Source of the DNA: Limiplasma sp036652695
Lineage (GTDB): Bacteria > Bacillota > Clostridia > Christensenellales > Aristaeellaceae
Reading direction: 5' to 3'
Length of the DNA stretch: 22,578 nt
Assembly: GCA_036652695.1 (NCBI GenBank)
Contig: JAVVVJ010000044.1
Location: forward strand, 1-22,578
In this document: positions 7,379-14,075 of the stretch, piece by piece
How positions within the stretch are numbered: the first letter of the stretch is position 1
Layout: the number at the start of each line of letters is the position of its first letter
The notes under the pieces: model-generated
Told to the model about the DNA's origin: nothing
Databases searched by the model: none
Seen by the model: only the letters and a program-made list of their open reading frames with translations
Made by a program: the position numbers and the translations under genes

Positions 7379-8577
7379 ATACCCTCCTCGCGCTCGCAAT
7401 TTTGATTGCCGTTGGCCTGCTTTGCAGCCGCGCGGTCAAGCTGCTTCATCTGCCCAATGTAACGGCCTTTTTGGTGGGCGGGCTGCTGATTGGCCCCTCC
7501 GTGCTTGGCGTGATTCCCAAGGAAACGATGGATAGCCTTTCCATCATCACAGAGGTGGCGCTGGGCTTCATTGCCTACTCCATCGGCGCGGAGTTCAAAA
7601 TGAGCTACCTCAAGAAAATCGGCACAAAGCCGCTCGTCATCACTGCCTTTGAGGGGCTTTCCGCCGTGATTTTGGTGGATATTGTGCTCGTTTCCTGCGC
7701 CCTGCTGGGCGTGCCCGGCTTTGACCTGCCCCTGTGCATTGCGCTGGGCGCAATCGCAGCGGCAACCGCACCAGCCGCCACGCTGATGGTCATCCGCCAG
7801 TATAAGGCAAAGGGGCCGGTGAGCGAGATGCTGCTGCCGGTTGTGGCCATGGACGATGCGCTGGGGCTAATCGCCTTTGCCATTTCCATGAACATTGCAG
7901 GCGCACTTTCCAGCGGTGCGAGCATAACGGTTGCAAGCATGCTTTTTTCGCCCCTTGTGGAAATCGTTTGCTCCCTTGTGCTTGGCACGGCGTTGGGCCT
8001 CGCGCTGAGCTTCTTCGCGCGGTTTTTCAAATCGCGCGGCAACAAGCTGGCGCTCACCATCGCCTTTGTGCTGCTGGCGCTGGCGCTTTGCGACCTGTGG
8101 GCGCTTTCCAACCTGCTATGCATCATGATGATTGGTGCGGTCATGACCAATCTTTGCCCATCCGCCAACGCCATGATTGAGCAAAGCGACCGCTTCACAC
8201 CGCCGCTGTTCCTGTTGTTTTTTGTGATTTCCGGCGCTGATCTCAACCTGAGCGTGCTGCCCACCGTGGGGCTGGTCGGCATATGCTATGTCGTTTTCCG
8301 CGCCATCGGCAAATGGCTGGGCGCGTTTATCGGCTCTCGCGCGGTTCACGCACACCCGAATGTGCAAAAATACCTTGGCTTTACCCTCATCCCGCAAGCG
8401 GGCGTCGCCATTGGCATGGCGCAGCTGGCGCTGACCCGATTGCCCCAATACGGTCACAAAATCCAAGCCATCGTGCTCGCGGGCACGCTGATTTATGAGT
8501 TGATTGGCCCGGTCATTACCAAGATCGCCCTCACAAAGGCGGGCGAAATTGCCATCACTGAACCAAAGCACGCCTAA
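7375..8577 (+). CDS. CPA2-type cation:proton antiporter
   Basis: Membrane antiporter of the Kef/NapA superfamily, exchanging Na+ or K+ for protons. The 400-residue product has about 12-13 hydrophobic segments. Family marks are LPNVTAFLVGGLLIGPSVLG at residues 26-45, AAATAPAATLMVIRQ at 128-142 and the ion-binding aspartate pair MDDALGLI (Asp160-Asp161). There is no C-terminal RCK/TrkA-N nucleotide-binding domain such as KefB/KefC carry, so regulation may come from the overlapping PII-like protein. The double aspartate is the pattern of electrogenic antiporters, but ion preference cannot be decided. The gene ends 13 bases before a strong hairpin, so it closes the transcript. Confidence 0.92.
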   Translation: MNTLLALAILIAVGLLCSRAVKLLHLPNVTAFLVGGLLIGPSVLGVIPKETMDSLSIITEVALGFIAYSIGAEFKMSYLKKIGTKPLVITAFEGLSAVILVDIVLVSCALLGVPGFDLPLCIALGAIAAATAPAATLMVIRQYKAKGPVSEMLLPVVAMDDALGLIAFAISMNIAGALSSGASITVASMLFSPLVEIVCSLVLGTALGLALSFFARFFKSRGNKLALTIAFVLLALALCDLWALSNLLCIMMIGAVMTNLCPSANAMIEQSDRFTPPLFLLFFVISGADLNLSVLPTVGLVGICYVVFRAIGKWLGAFIGSRAVHAHPNVQKYLGFTLIPQAGVAIGMAQLALTRLPQYGHKIQAIVLAGTLIYELIGPVITKIALTKAGEIAITEPKHA

Positions 8578-8590
8578 GGCAGAGAGAAGG

Positions 8591-8643
8591 GGCAGGGGAA
8601 ACGTTCCCCTGCCGGAGCTGCGGACTCCCTTTTTTCTTTTTGC
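8591..8643 (+). terminator. Hairpin plus T-tract after the antiporter gene
   Basis: A perfect 10-bp stem GGCAGGGGAA / TTCCCCTGCC (8591-8600 with 8604-8613) closes a three-base loop. It is followed by a small GGAG...CTCC hairpin (8614-8628) that runs straight into a T-rich tract at 8630-8643. The second hairpin plus T-tract forms the terminator proper; the first may stabilise the 3' end. The T-tract runs into the -35 of the uridine kinase promoter. Confidence 0.75.
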
Positions 8644-8672
8644 TTGACAGCGCCGCCCATGTCTGCTATGGT
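8644..8672 (+). promoter_or_regulatory. Sigma-A type promoter of the uridine kinase gene
   Basis: A perfect -35 TTGACA (8644-8649), a 17-base spacer and a -10 TATGGT (8667-8672, four of six). Transcription would start near 8679, giving a 5' leader of about 20 bases that contains little more than the ribosome binding site. Confidence 0.75.
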
Positions 8673-8699
8673 TATCGAAAATACAAAGGGGACGACGCT

Positions 8700-9332
8700 A
8701 TGCTGGTTATCGGGATTTGCGGCGCAAGCGGAAGCGGAAAAAGTACACTGGCACAGGAATTATGTGCTGCCATTGGTAAGGGCTGCACGGTCGTCAATCA
8801 TGATAGCTATTACCGTGATCACCCAAGCCTAACGTTTGCCGAGCGCTCGCAGCTCAACTATGATGAACCCGATATTTTTGACCATGATCTTTTTTTGGAG
8901 GATATGAAGCGCCTTTTGGATGGTAAGCCCATCACGCGCAAGCATTATGATTACACGCAGCATTGCCGCGCCGATTTGGAGGAGCTAATCTATCCCACGG
9001 ATGTGCTGATTATCGAAGGCATTCATGTGTTTTACGATGAGCGGCTATGCGAGCTGCTGTTTTTGAAGCTCTACATGAGTGTGGAGCCGGATATCTGTTT
9101 GCTCCGCCGCATCACGCGCGATATCAACGAGCGCAGCCGAACCATTGAAAACATCTCCGTACAGTACCTAAGCACTGTGAAGCCCATGTATGATAAATAC
9201 ATCCGCAACTACATTGAGCTTGCGGATGTGATTGTTGCTCATGGCGGCCGCAACGCGCGCATTGTGGCTATCTTGGCTGGTTATGTGCGCGATGAGCTAA
9301 ACATCGTGCCGAAAATGGACGCTTTCCTGTAG
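8700..9332 (+). CDS. udk: Uridine kinase
   Basis: Phosphorylates uridine and cytidine in the pyrimidine salvage pathway. The 210-residue product matches the usual Udk length. It has the P-loop GASGSGKST at residues 8-16, the substrate loop NHDSYYRD, the conserved DEPDIFDHDLF, IIEGIHVFYD, and the lid RRITRDINERSRT. I start at ATG 8700: AAAGGGG at 8685-8691 is 8 bases upstream, and the promoter's start point lies just before it, which rules out the in-frame TTG at 8640 because that codon lies upstream of the transcript. The gene stands alone between its own promoter and a convergent unit. GTP-inhibited control by UTP/CTP is known for the family but is not visible here. Confidence 0.93.
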   Translation: MLVIGICGASGSGKSTLAQELCAAIGKGCTVVNHDSYYRDHPSLTFAERSQLNYDEPDIFDHDLFLEDMKRLLDGKPITRKHYDYTQHCRADLEELIYPTDVLIIEGIHVFYDERLCELLFLKLYMSVEPDICLLRRITRDINERSRTIENISVQYLSTVKPMYDKYIRNYIELADVIVAHGGRNARIVAILAGYVRDELNIVPKMDAFL

Positions 9333-9355
9333 AGCGCTCTGCTATCTTTGCAGCC

Positions 9356-9386
9356 AAAAAGGGGCTGGCTTTCGTTTGCCAGTCCC
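9356..9386 (-). terminator. Intrinsic terminator of the minus-strand ECF/ferritin operon
   Basis: Read on the minus strand, a 9-bp stem GGGACTGGC / GCCAGCCCC (one G-U pair; 9386-9378 with 9369-9361) with an eight-base loop is followed by five T (9360-9356). It lies about 90 bases downstream of the ECF S-component stop and ends the leftward transcript. There is no T-tract on the plus side. Confidence 0.75.
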
Positions 9387-9415
9387 TGTAGGGCGGTTGC
9401 TATGTTCGCTTACTG

Positions 9416-9460
9416 ATACTAAATAGCCATGCCGCAACATGCGGCATGGCTATTTAGTAT
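9416..9460. repeat. Perfect 45-base palindromic hairpin between convergent genes
   Basis: Two exactly complementary 20-base arms (9416-9435 and 9441-9460) flank a loop AACAT. It lies between the ends of udk and the ECF S-component gene. No long T-tract follows either arm, so it is not a classical terminator, though it could act as a bidirectional one or protect mRNA 3' ends. The arms have a G+C-rich half near the loop and an A+T-rich outer half. Confidence 0.85.
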
Positions 9461-9478
9461 GAAACCGCTTGGAAACGT

Positions 9479-10000
9479 TTACTGTAGCCCGGGCAGCTTG
9501 ACGCGCTTCATCAGCGGAATCAGCACCGCGCCCACCACCACGCCGCTCAAGCCCTGTACCAAGTTGGGAATCACAGCGGCGCTCGCCGCCGCTAGCCCAT
9601 AGCCCAAAACCAGCCACTCCGCCATAAAATACCCCGCCACCATCACAAGCTCGGCAACAATCAGCAATAGCAGCGTTACCCAGTACGGCTTTTCGCCGCG
9701 CACAGCCAGCACGCCGACTGCCGCAACCGCACCCTTAATCAGCAAGGTGGGCAGGCAATAGAGCGTGTACCCCGCCAGCAGATCAGCCAGCATGCTGCCA
9801 ATCGCCGCAGCCGGCACAGCCATCCAGCCCAGCAAGGACGCGCCTAGCAGAATAAAGCCATCGCCCAGATGAATATACCCCTGCGTAATGGATACAGGTA
9901 GCCGGAAGAAATACGTTGCCACAAAGACCAGCGCAGCCATCATGCCGCTCAGTGCCAACATCAAGGTGCGATTCTGCCGACCCTTTGAATCATTCCCCAT
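9479..10000 (-). CDS. ECF transporter S component (substrate-binding membrane subunit)
   Basis: Integral membrane protein that captures a vitamin-like substrate and docks with the shared EcfAAT energising module. The 173-residue product has six hydrophobic segments and the typical pattern GYIHLGDGFILLGASLLG followed by IGSMLADLLAGY and PTLLIKGAVA. These motifs fit the ECF S-component group with broad or unassigned substrates; thiamin precursor, pyridoxine or riboflavin cannot be separated. I start at ATG 10000, preceded by GGGG 7 bases upstream; a TTG at 10018 has no ribosome binding site. The gene is 24 bases downstream of the ferritin-like gene and shares its transcript. No riboswitch precedes it. 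The EcfA and EcfT genes are elsewhere. Confidence 0.85.
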   Translation of the reverse strand: MGNDSKGRQNRTLMLALSGMMAALVFVATYFFRLPVSITQGYIHLGDGFILLGASLLGWMAVPAAAIGSMLADLLAGYTLYCLPTLLIKGAVAAVGVLAVRGEKPYWVTLLLLIVAELVMVAGYFMAEWLVLGYGLAAASAAVIPNLVQGLSGVVVGAVLIPLMKRVKLPGLQ

Positions 10001-10024
10001 GATACAACCCCATTTCAATGACGT

Positions 10025-10498
10025 TTAATGGAAAGCCTCCGCCTGCTCCTCCAATTCGTCAAGATGCTTGTCCTCCTCGGCGGCAATCAGAGACAGCGCG
10101 GCGCGTGCGCTATCGCTGGCCGCCAGCGTGGCAAACTCGCGATACTTACGCGCGGAGGTGCGCTCCGCTTCCATCGCAAAATGCAGCATTCCGTTGACGT
10201 TCGCCAGCAGACCCTGACGCGCCGCACCCATCAACCCACCCTCGAACAGCACGCCCTCCGCTACTGCGGAGAGCGTTAATTGCTGCTCAATTGGGGCATC
10301 GAGACCTGCGTACAGGGCGCGGAAACGGCGCAAATGCTCACGCTCATCCTCAAGCATAAAGGCAAGCTGCTGGTAAAGCGGCTCTTCCTGCCGGTTTTGC
10401 CCTTGCAGCACCTGAAGCGCGCGCTCGTAAAGCTGCACAGCGGTGGTTTCCATCTCGCAGGCAATAAAAATTGCTTCCTGCTCGGTGTTCACACGCAT
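10025..10498 (-). CDS. Ferritin-like (rubrerythrin-type) diiron protein
   Basis: Four-helix-bundle protein likely to bind two iron atoms and act in peroxide or oxygen defence or iron handling. The 157-residue product shows a first helix with EMETTAVQLYE (Glu15 or Glu17), a second with EREHLRR (Glu52, His55), a third with MEAERTSARKY (Glu110 or Glu112) and a fourth with EEDKHLDELE (Glu142, His145). The two ExxH motifs match the diiron site of rubrerythrin-like proteins. No C-terminal rubredoxin domain (no CxxC) is present. The start is ATG 10498: AAAGGGTG is 8 bases upstream. It lies between the DUF1858 redox protein and the ECF S component. Upstream of it is an unusual array of DnaA-box-like decamers. 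Confidence 0.85.
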   Translation of the reverse strand: MRVNTEQEAIFIACEMETTAVQLYERALQVLQGQNRQEEPLYQQLAFMLEDEREHLRRFRALYAGLDAPIEQQLTLSAVAEGVLFEGGLMGAARQGLLANVNGMLHFAMEAERTSARKYREFATLAASDSARAALSLIAAEEDKHLDELEEQAEAFH

Positions 10499-10499
10499 T

Positions 10500-10563
10500 G
10501 TGTCCACACCCTTTCCATGCGTTATCCATGTGTTTCCCACAGTTTCCTCATGTTTTCCACATT
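10500..10563 (-). repeat. Array of DnaA-box-like decamers upstream of the ferritin-like gene
   Basis: On the minus strand the sequence contains about six degenerate copies of TGTGGAAAAC, all in one orientation, 9-11 bases apart: TGTGGAAAA (10561-10553, matching the relaxed DnaA box), TGAGGAAAC, TGTGGGAAA, CATGGATAA (7 of 9 to the DnaA box), CATGGAAAG and TGTGGACAC. Another exact TGTGGAAAA lies at 10628-10620 inside the DUF1858 gene. The copies occupy most of the 90 bases between the two genes and include the ribosome binding site of the ferritin-like gene. Whether DnaA or another protein binds is unknown. Confidence 0.5.
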
Positions 10564-10588
10564 TCAGAAACCCTTATGTACAAAGCGT

Positions 10589-10792
10589 TTACGCCTTGTT
10601 TGCCAAAAACTCGTTCAGTTTTTCCACAAGTGCGTCCGCATCCGTGCCATGGGCGGCGCAAGCATCTACAATAGGCTCGGCAGTCGCGTGGGGGCAGCCA
10701 AGGCAATGCATGCCAAAGCTCATAAAGATGTTCGCAGTGCCACGATCTATGCCCAGCACCTCGCCAATGGACATTTGTTTGGTAACGGTCAT
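10589..10792 (-). CDS. DUF1858 domain protein (hybrid-cluster-associated redox disulfide family)
   Basis: Short 67-residue protein typical of anaerobes. It carries the family's redox motif HCLGCPHA (Cys30 and Cys33) after the DUF1858 N-terminus, with the pattern MSIGEVLGIDRGTANIFMSFGM. Family members are thought to act as small disulfide or persulfide redox partners, often near hybrid cluster proteins; no such protein is nearby. ATG 10792 has GGGAGGGG 6 bases upstream, and a strong promoter lies 50 bases before it. It is the first gene of the minus-strand unit that continues with the ferritin-like protein and the ECF S component, which suggests a stress or redox link. Confidence 0.88.
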   Translation of the reverse strand: MTVTKQMSIGEVLGIDRGTANIFMSFGMHCLGCPHATAEPIVDACAAHGTDADALVEKLNEFLANKA

Positions 10793-10842
10793 GTGAAACC
10801 CCTCCCTTTTTCTTTGCCCGCCTTGGTTTGCGGGTGAGTTTT

Positions 10843-10871
10843 ATCTTACCATTGAGGGAGCGGGTTGTCAA
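10843..10871 (-). promoter_or_regulatory. Sigma-A type promoter of the DUF1858-ferritin-ECF unit
   Basis: On the minus strand: perfect -35 TTGACA (10871-10866), 17-base spacer, -10 TAAGAT (10848-10843, four of six). The start would be near 10836, giving a leader of about 44 bases with a small CCCGC...GCGGG hairpin. Confidence 0.72.
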
Positions 10872-11068
10872 TGAAAGCTGTGGGGAATTCCGGCATTACA
10901 ACGGCTGCAAAAGCCCATTTGAGTAGCATGGAGTACCGCCCATTGTACAATAAACGAGGAAACAAACACGATGGGTGGCGCTCAATAGGGTAAAACTGCG
11001 CCTTTATCGCCCTCATCAGCATTACAAAGCCGCCGTATTGTTTCCGCACAACGCATTCCTTGATGGTT

Positions 11069-12325
11069 TCAAGAAGCGCGATGCTTTTTAATGCTCTCAA
11101 TCACCTTGAGCCACGCGAGCTTTGTCTTCTCAAAATCCTGAAAATGCACCTCGACTTGGGCATCGTAAAAGTCAAGTTCCTTTAAGATCGCCCGAAAATC
11201 TTCATTGCCAAAATGAACGCAGAGCTTGGGGAGGACTTGATTCAGCTTTTCCCGCATATCCGTGATCTCCTCCGCGTACCGCTCTCTTTGTGTGATGTAA
11301 ACCAGCAGGGGCTTGTAGCGAATCCAGCCAATCGCGGCCTTTAGGAAGCGCTTGTATACAGCGGCGGACGTGACGCGCATTGGTTTGAACCGGTTCGGCA
11401 ACACACCAAAAAGCAACCGTTGACAGGTGGAATAGCCATCGTGAAACGTGTAGCAGGGAACTCTGCGAATGCTACATTCCCCAATGCAGGTGCTCAGAAA
11501 CGTATCCTCCCCGCGCGCACCTGGCGGATTATAGAAGGGAAAAATCTTATCTGGATCTTGCAAGCGAAAGCCTAGGTTGGCTCCGGAAATAAACTTCATG
11601 CCGCCAATTTCCTTTACCAATTTCACCTCACGGCTGTCTATTACGTTCATATCTGCAAAGGAAACGCCGCCGTCCTGCATCTTTGCTTTTACGGAGGACC
11701 AGGTGACGATATCGTTGCTGATGGATTCAATGAAAAGTCTAAAATCGTCCTCGGAAAAGGTTTCGTCAAAATTCATCTGCGGAATGGGAGAAATATAGCC
11801 GCAGTGATGCCCATAGGTCATATCGCAATCCCAGATGTTTTGGATATGCGTTGACAGCACTTCTTGCCCCTGCCAAACGATGCTGTCGCCCACACGGATA
11901 TTCGCAATGGGGTATTCGTCGTCGTCAAGAAAAATCAGACAGTCCATTTTGTTCTTCAGCGCAAAATACAAAACGGCATTACGCTTCATCGCATACCCTT
12001 CGCCAAAAAGCAGCTTGGCTTCCTTGGCGCTGATCACTTTTTTTGCGATCAGCTCTCGAGCCTCATTGGCGATGGCCGCATTGCCCAAATAATGCGCCGA
12101 ATCCACATAACCAAGAATTTCATCCTCCGTGATTTTGTAGTCGCTTACATCCGTACCCGTATATTTCAAATCGTAAGCGACAAACAAGTGCAACGCATAC
12201 TTCTTTTTATCCAGCGAACCAGATTCGTTCCAGCTGTTGAGGTACGCCTTCACAACGCTTTTAAAGTTCTTGCGCCCGGTTACAAAGCCAATCCCCACAT
12301 TGATCTTTTTGCTTTCAATGTTCAT
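11069..12325 (-). CDS. Glycosyltransferase-like protein, GT-A fold
   Basis: Probable nucleotide-sugar-dependent transferase acting on a cell-surface glycan or glycoprotein. The 418-residue product starts with a strand (INVGIGFVTGR) and has the metal-binding acidic cluster FLDDDEYP (134-137) at the end of a strand, SGANLGFR near 248-254, and a GED motif at 272-274 in the position of the catalytic acidic residue of GT2-like enzymes. The C-terminal 100 residues are basic and helical. There are no transmembrane segments. ATG 12325 is chosen because AAAGGTGG lies 9 bases upstream; a GTG at 12337 has no suitable site. It is the last gene of a unit with the preceding two-domain glycosyltransferase (33 bases apart). 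The acceptor and donor are unknown. No clear terminator follows in the next 200 bases. Confidence 0.75.
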   Translation of the reverse strand: MNIESKKINVGIGFVTGRKNFKSVVKAYLNSWNESGSLDKKKYALHLFVAYDLKYTGTDVSDYKITEDEILGYVDSAHYLGNAAIANEARELIAKKVISAKEAKLLFGEGYAMKRNAVLYFALKNKMDCLIFLDDDEYPIANIRVGDSIVWQGQEVLSTHIQNIWDCDMTYGHHCGYISPIPQMNFDETFSEDDFRLFIESISNDIVTWSSVKAKMQDGGVSFADMNVIDSREVKLVKEIGGMKFISGANLGFRLQDPDKIFPFYNPPGARGEDTFLSTCIGECSIRRVPCYTFHDGYSTCQRLLFGVLPNRFKPMRVTSAAVYKRFLKAAIGWIRYKPLLVYITQRERYAEEITDMREKLNQVLPKLCVHFGNEDFRAILKELDFYDAQVEVHFQDFEKTKLAWLKVIESIKKHRAS

Positions 12326-12358
12326 TTTTGCAGCCACCTTTTTGCGATTCCCGGCAGG

Positions 12359-13873
12359 TCAAGAAAAGCGCCACGATAGCAGCGTTGGGTTGGCATCCAA
12401 AATGGAGGCGTATTGCTCGCTGATGCCATAAACCGCGCCCGGATCAAGCAGCTGATATCGTTTATATTTTGCGGCTCGATCTTCCTTTTTAGCCCACCCA
12501 AAATGTTGAATGCGGAAATCCACAGTTGACTTTCGGAAGGAATCGCAATTGCGCGGAAATCTTCCGCAATGCTGCGGCGTTTCTTTCCACTGATAGTCAA
12601 ATTCGGGAAGATAGCGCAAAAGAAAGGTTCGAGGTGTATTGTGCGCATCCCAAAGAGCGTCTTCGCGATACTGTGTTTCACTCCACATGTCATAAAGACG
12701 AAAGCAGCACCGATCACAGCACGGGTTATTCATCACTGACTGTGCGCAACTCCAGAAGCTGTCCTCTATCAACTCGTCCGCATCCAAATTCAAAATCCAA
12801 TCGGGCTTGGTTTGGATGGTTTCTGCCCATTGCAGCTTTCGTAGACTGCTTTCATCCGCAAACATGGATGTCTTGTTATGAACAATGTGCAGCGGAATGC
12901 CTGCTAAAAGTTCTTCGCAAATCCGTACCGTTTGATCCGTGCTTGCATCGTCAATGATAACGGCCGCATCGATATGCCCAATCAGACTTTGCAAAACACG
13001 ACGCAAGTACCGATGCTCCTCATTCCTTACTACCATGGACAGGGTAATGTGGTTTGTGGAACGCACGGTTTCGCATGGCTTGCAAGCCTCCAAAACCCCC
13101 GCCAGATCCGATTCCCGATAGATGTGATAGGCGGGAAAGCAGGTATCCACAAACAGTTCAACACCGAGCACCGCGGCACGGATGCAAAAGAAGCGGTCTT
13201 CGCCATGAATGGTCAGGTTTTGAATGGGCGCAAAGTTCACACCCTTGAGCAGCGCCGATCTTTGAATGAGCGTACACGCACCAAGTCCGCCCACCTCATA
13301 AAGCCCGGGCTTTTTCAGCATTTCCAGAAAAGCGGCTTGACGGTTTTGCATCTCTTCGGCGGTAAGCTCCTCGCCCAATTGCTTGGGAACCAGATCGTAC
13401 TCATCAAACAGCCAAACATTTGGCTCCAGCGGCAGGTTGGGATGCCATTGCGTCCAGAAGATTTCGGAGACGATCTCCTTTTTGCGTTGCTCTAAATGAA
13501 TGATCAGATCATGGTGCAATACCAAATCCGAATCCACAAAAAACAGCTCGTCATAGCTGTTGTCAATTGCATACTGAATGATGGTGTTTTTATAATTTGC
13601 CACACGCAGCATTAGGCTGTCGTTCCAGTGATGAGAACGCTCATCACATAAATAGGAGCTGCGGCCCTGCCCCGGCAACACAAGCACTGCGGAACCCTCC
13701 CGCTGAAAAAGCGCCAATTGCTGGTGTGATTTTTCATCCACATTATCATCCACAAAAATGTAATCCATCGTTTTATCGCCGTAGGATAACTGCTGCAACG
13801 ATTTTAAAAACGCCGCTAGGATCTCCGGTTTTTGATAAATCGGGCTTCCAATAAGAATTTTTTGCTTGTTCAG
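12359..13873 (-). CDS. Two-domain glycosyltransferase, with non-standard (CTG) start
   Basis: Carries two GT-A modules. Module 1 (1 to about 265) opens with KILIGSPIYQKPEILAAF, then YIFVDDN, the DSD metal site at 114-116 and a GED at 224-226. Module 2 (from 276) is a family-2 domain: LSMVVRNEEHRYLRRVL, DDASTDQT (308-315) and the LDADE metal site (363-367). Two modules suggest addition of two sugars or a chain, but the substrate is unknown. The first ATG/GTG/TTG codon in frame is TTG 13798, which would cut off the first conserved beta strand. Reading farther upstream, the frame stays open and conserved to CTG 13873, which has AGAGGGGG 7 bases before it. The next in-frame stop upstream comes before any standard start. 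I therefore annotate a CTG start (504 residues). The region is more A+T-rich than its neighbours. Confidence 0.7.
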   Translation of the reverse strand: MNKQKILIGSPIYQKPEILAAFLKSLQQLSYGDKTMDYIFVDDNVDEKSHQQLALFQREGSAVLVLPGQGRSSYLCDERSHHWNDSLMLRVANYKNTIIQYAIDNSYDELFFVDSDLVLHHDLIIHLEQRKKEIVSEIFWTQWHPNLPLEPNVWLFDEYDLVPKQLGEELTAEEMQNRQAAFLEMLKKPGLYEVGGLGACTLIQRSALLKGVNFAPIQNLTIHGEDRFFCIRAAVLGVELFVDTCFPAYHIYRESDLAGVLEACKPCETVRSTNHITLSMVVRNEEHRYLRRVLQSLIGHIDAAVIIDDASTDQTVRICEELLAGIPLHIVHNKTSMFADESSLRKLQWAETIQTKPDWILNLDADELIEDSFWSCAQSVMNNPCCDRCCFRLYDMWSETQYREDALWDAHNTPRTFLLRYLPEFDYQWKETPQHCGRFPRNCDSFRKSTVDFRIQHFGWAKKEDRAAKYKRYQLLDPGAVYGISEQYASILDANPTLLSWRFS

Positions 13874-13895
13874 ATTGTTTCCCCCTCTTGCTTCT

Positions 13896-14015
13896 TTATT
13901 TTTGTTTTTTGATTTTCCGGATTAGCTCTGGCTCCGGCATAATCATCGGCTCCGAGACCACCTTGGCGACCGTCTTTTTCTTCTTCAACGCTTTTTTCGG
14001 ATTTTTGTCTCCCAT
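13896..14015 (-). CDS. Small lysine-rich protein (39 residues)
   Basis: Unrecognised short gene. The product begins MGDKNPKKALKKKK, continues with a Pro/Glu stretch and ends LIRKIKKQK; about a third of its residues are lysine. There is no signal peptide or membrane segment. Support for it being real: AAAGGAG lies 9 bases before ATG 14015, it is the first open frame after a strong promoter, and the 'MGDK.PKK' start resembles short basic hypothetical proteins I know from other Firmicutes (from memory, not checked). It ends 22 bases before the CTG start of the glycosyltransferase, so it may be the first gene of that unit. A nucleic-acid or membrane-surface binding role would fit the charge, but this is speculation. 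Confidence 0.6.
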   Translation of the reverse strand: MGDKNPKKALKKKKTVAKVVSEPMIMPEPELIRKIKKQK

Positions 14016-14040
14016 AGAAAAGCACTCCTTTTTTTATTGG

Positions 14041-14075
14041 AAAAAAATAGAGCCACCTTCCATTTGAAAGTGACT
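14041..14075 (-). terminator. Terminator-like hairpin in the leader (possible attenuator)
   Basis: On the minus strand a 10-bp stem AGTCACTTTC / GAAGGTGGCT (14075-14066 with 14060-14051; two G-U pairs) and five-base loop is followed by CTA and seven T (14047-14041). It lies between the promoter at 14131-14159 and the small gene at 14015, so it would stop most transcription unless read through. I found no convincing antiterminator structure or T-box. Confidence 0.6.

Noticed and set aside
10500..10628. Replication origin
   Set aside because: DnaA-box-like words are present, but there is no dnaA, dnaN or A+T-rich unwinding stretch, and most boxes are degenerate.
10280..10837. 185-codon plus-strand open frame opposite the ferritin-like and DUF1858 genes
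   Set aside because: It is antisense to two recognised genes and their intergenic region, and lacks a ribosome binding site and family signature.
10846..11100. 84-codon minus-strand open frame after the glycosyltransferase
   Set aside because: It overlaps the end of the glycosyltransferase, has no clear ribosome binding site and shows no recognisable family. It runs over the DUF1858 promoter.
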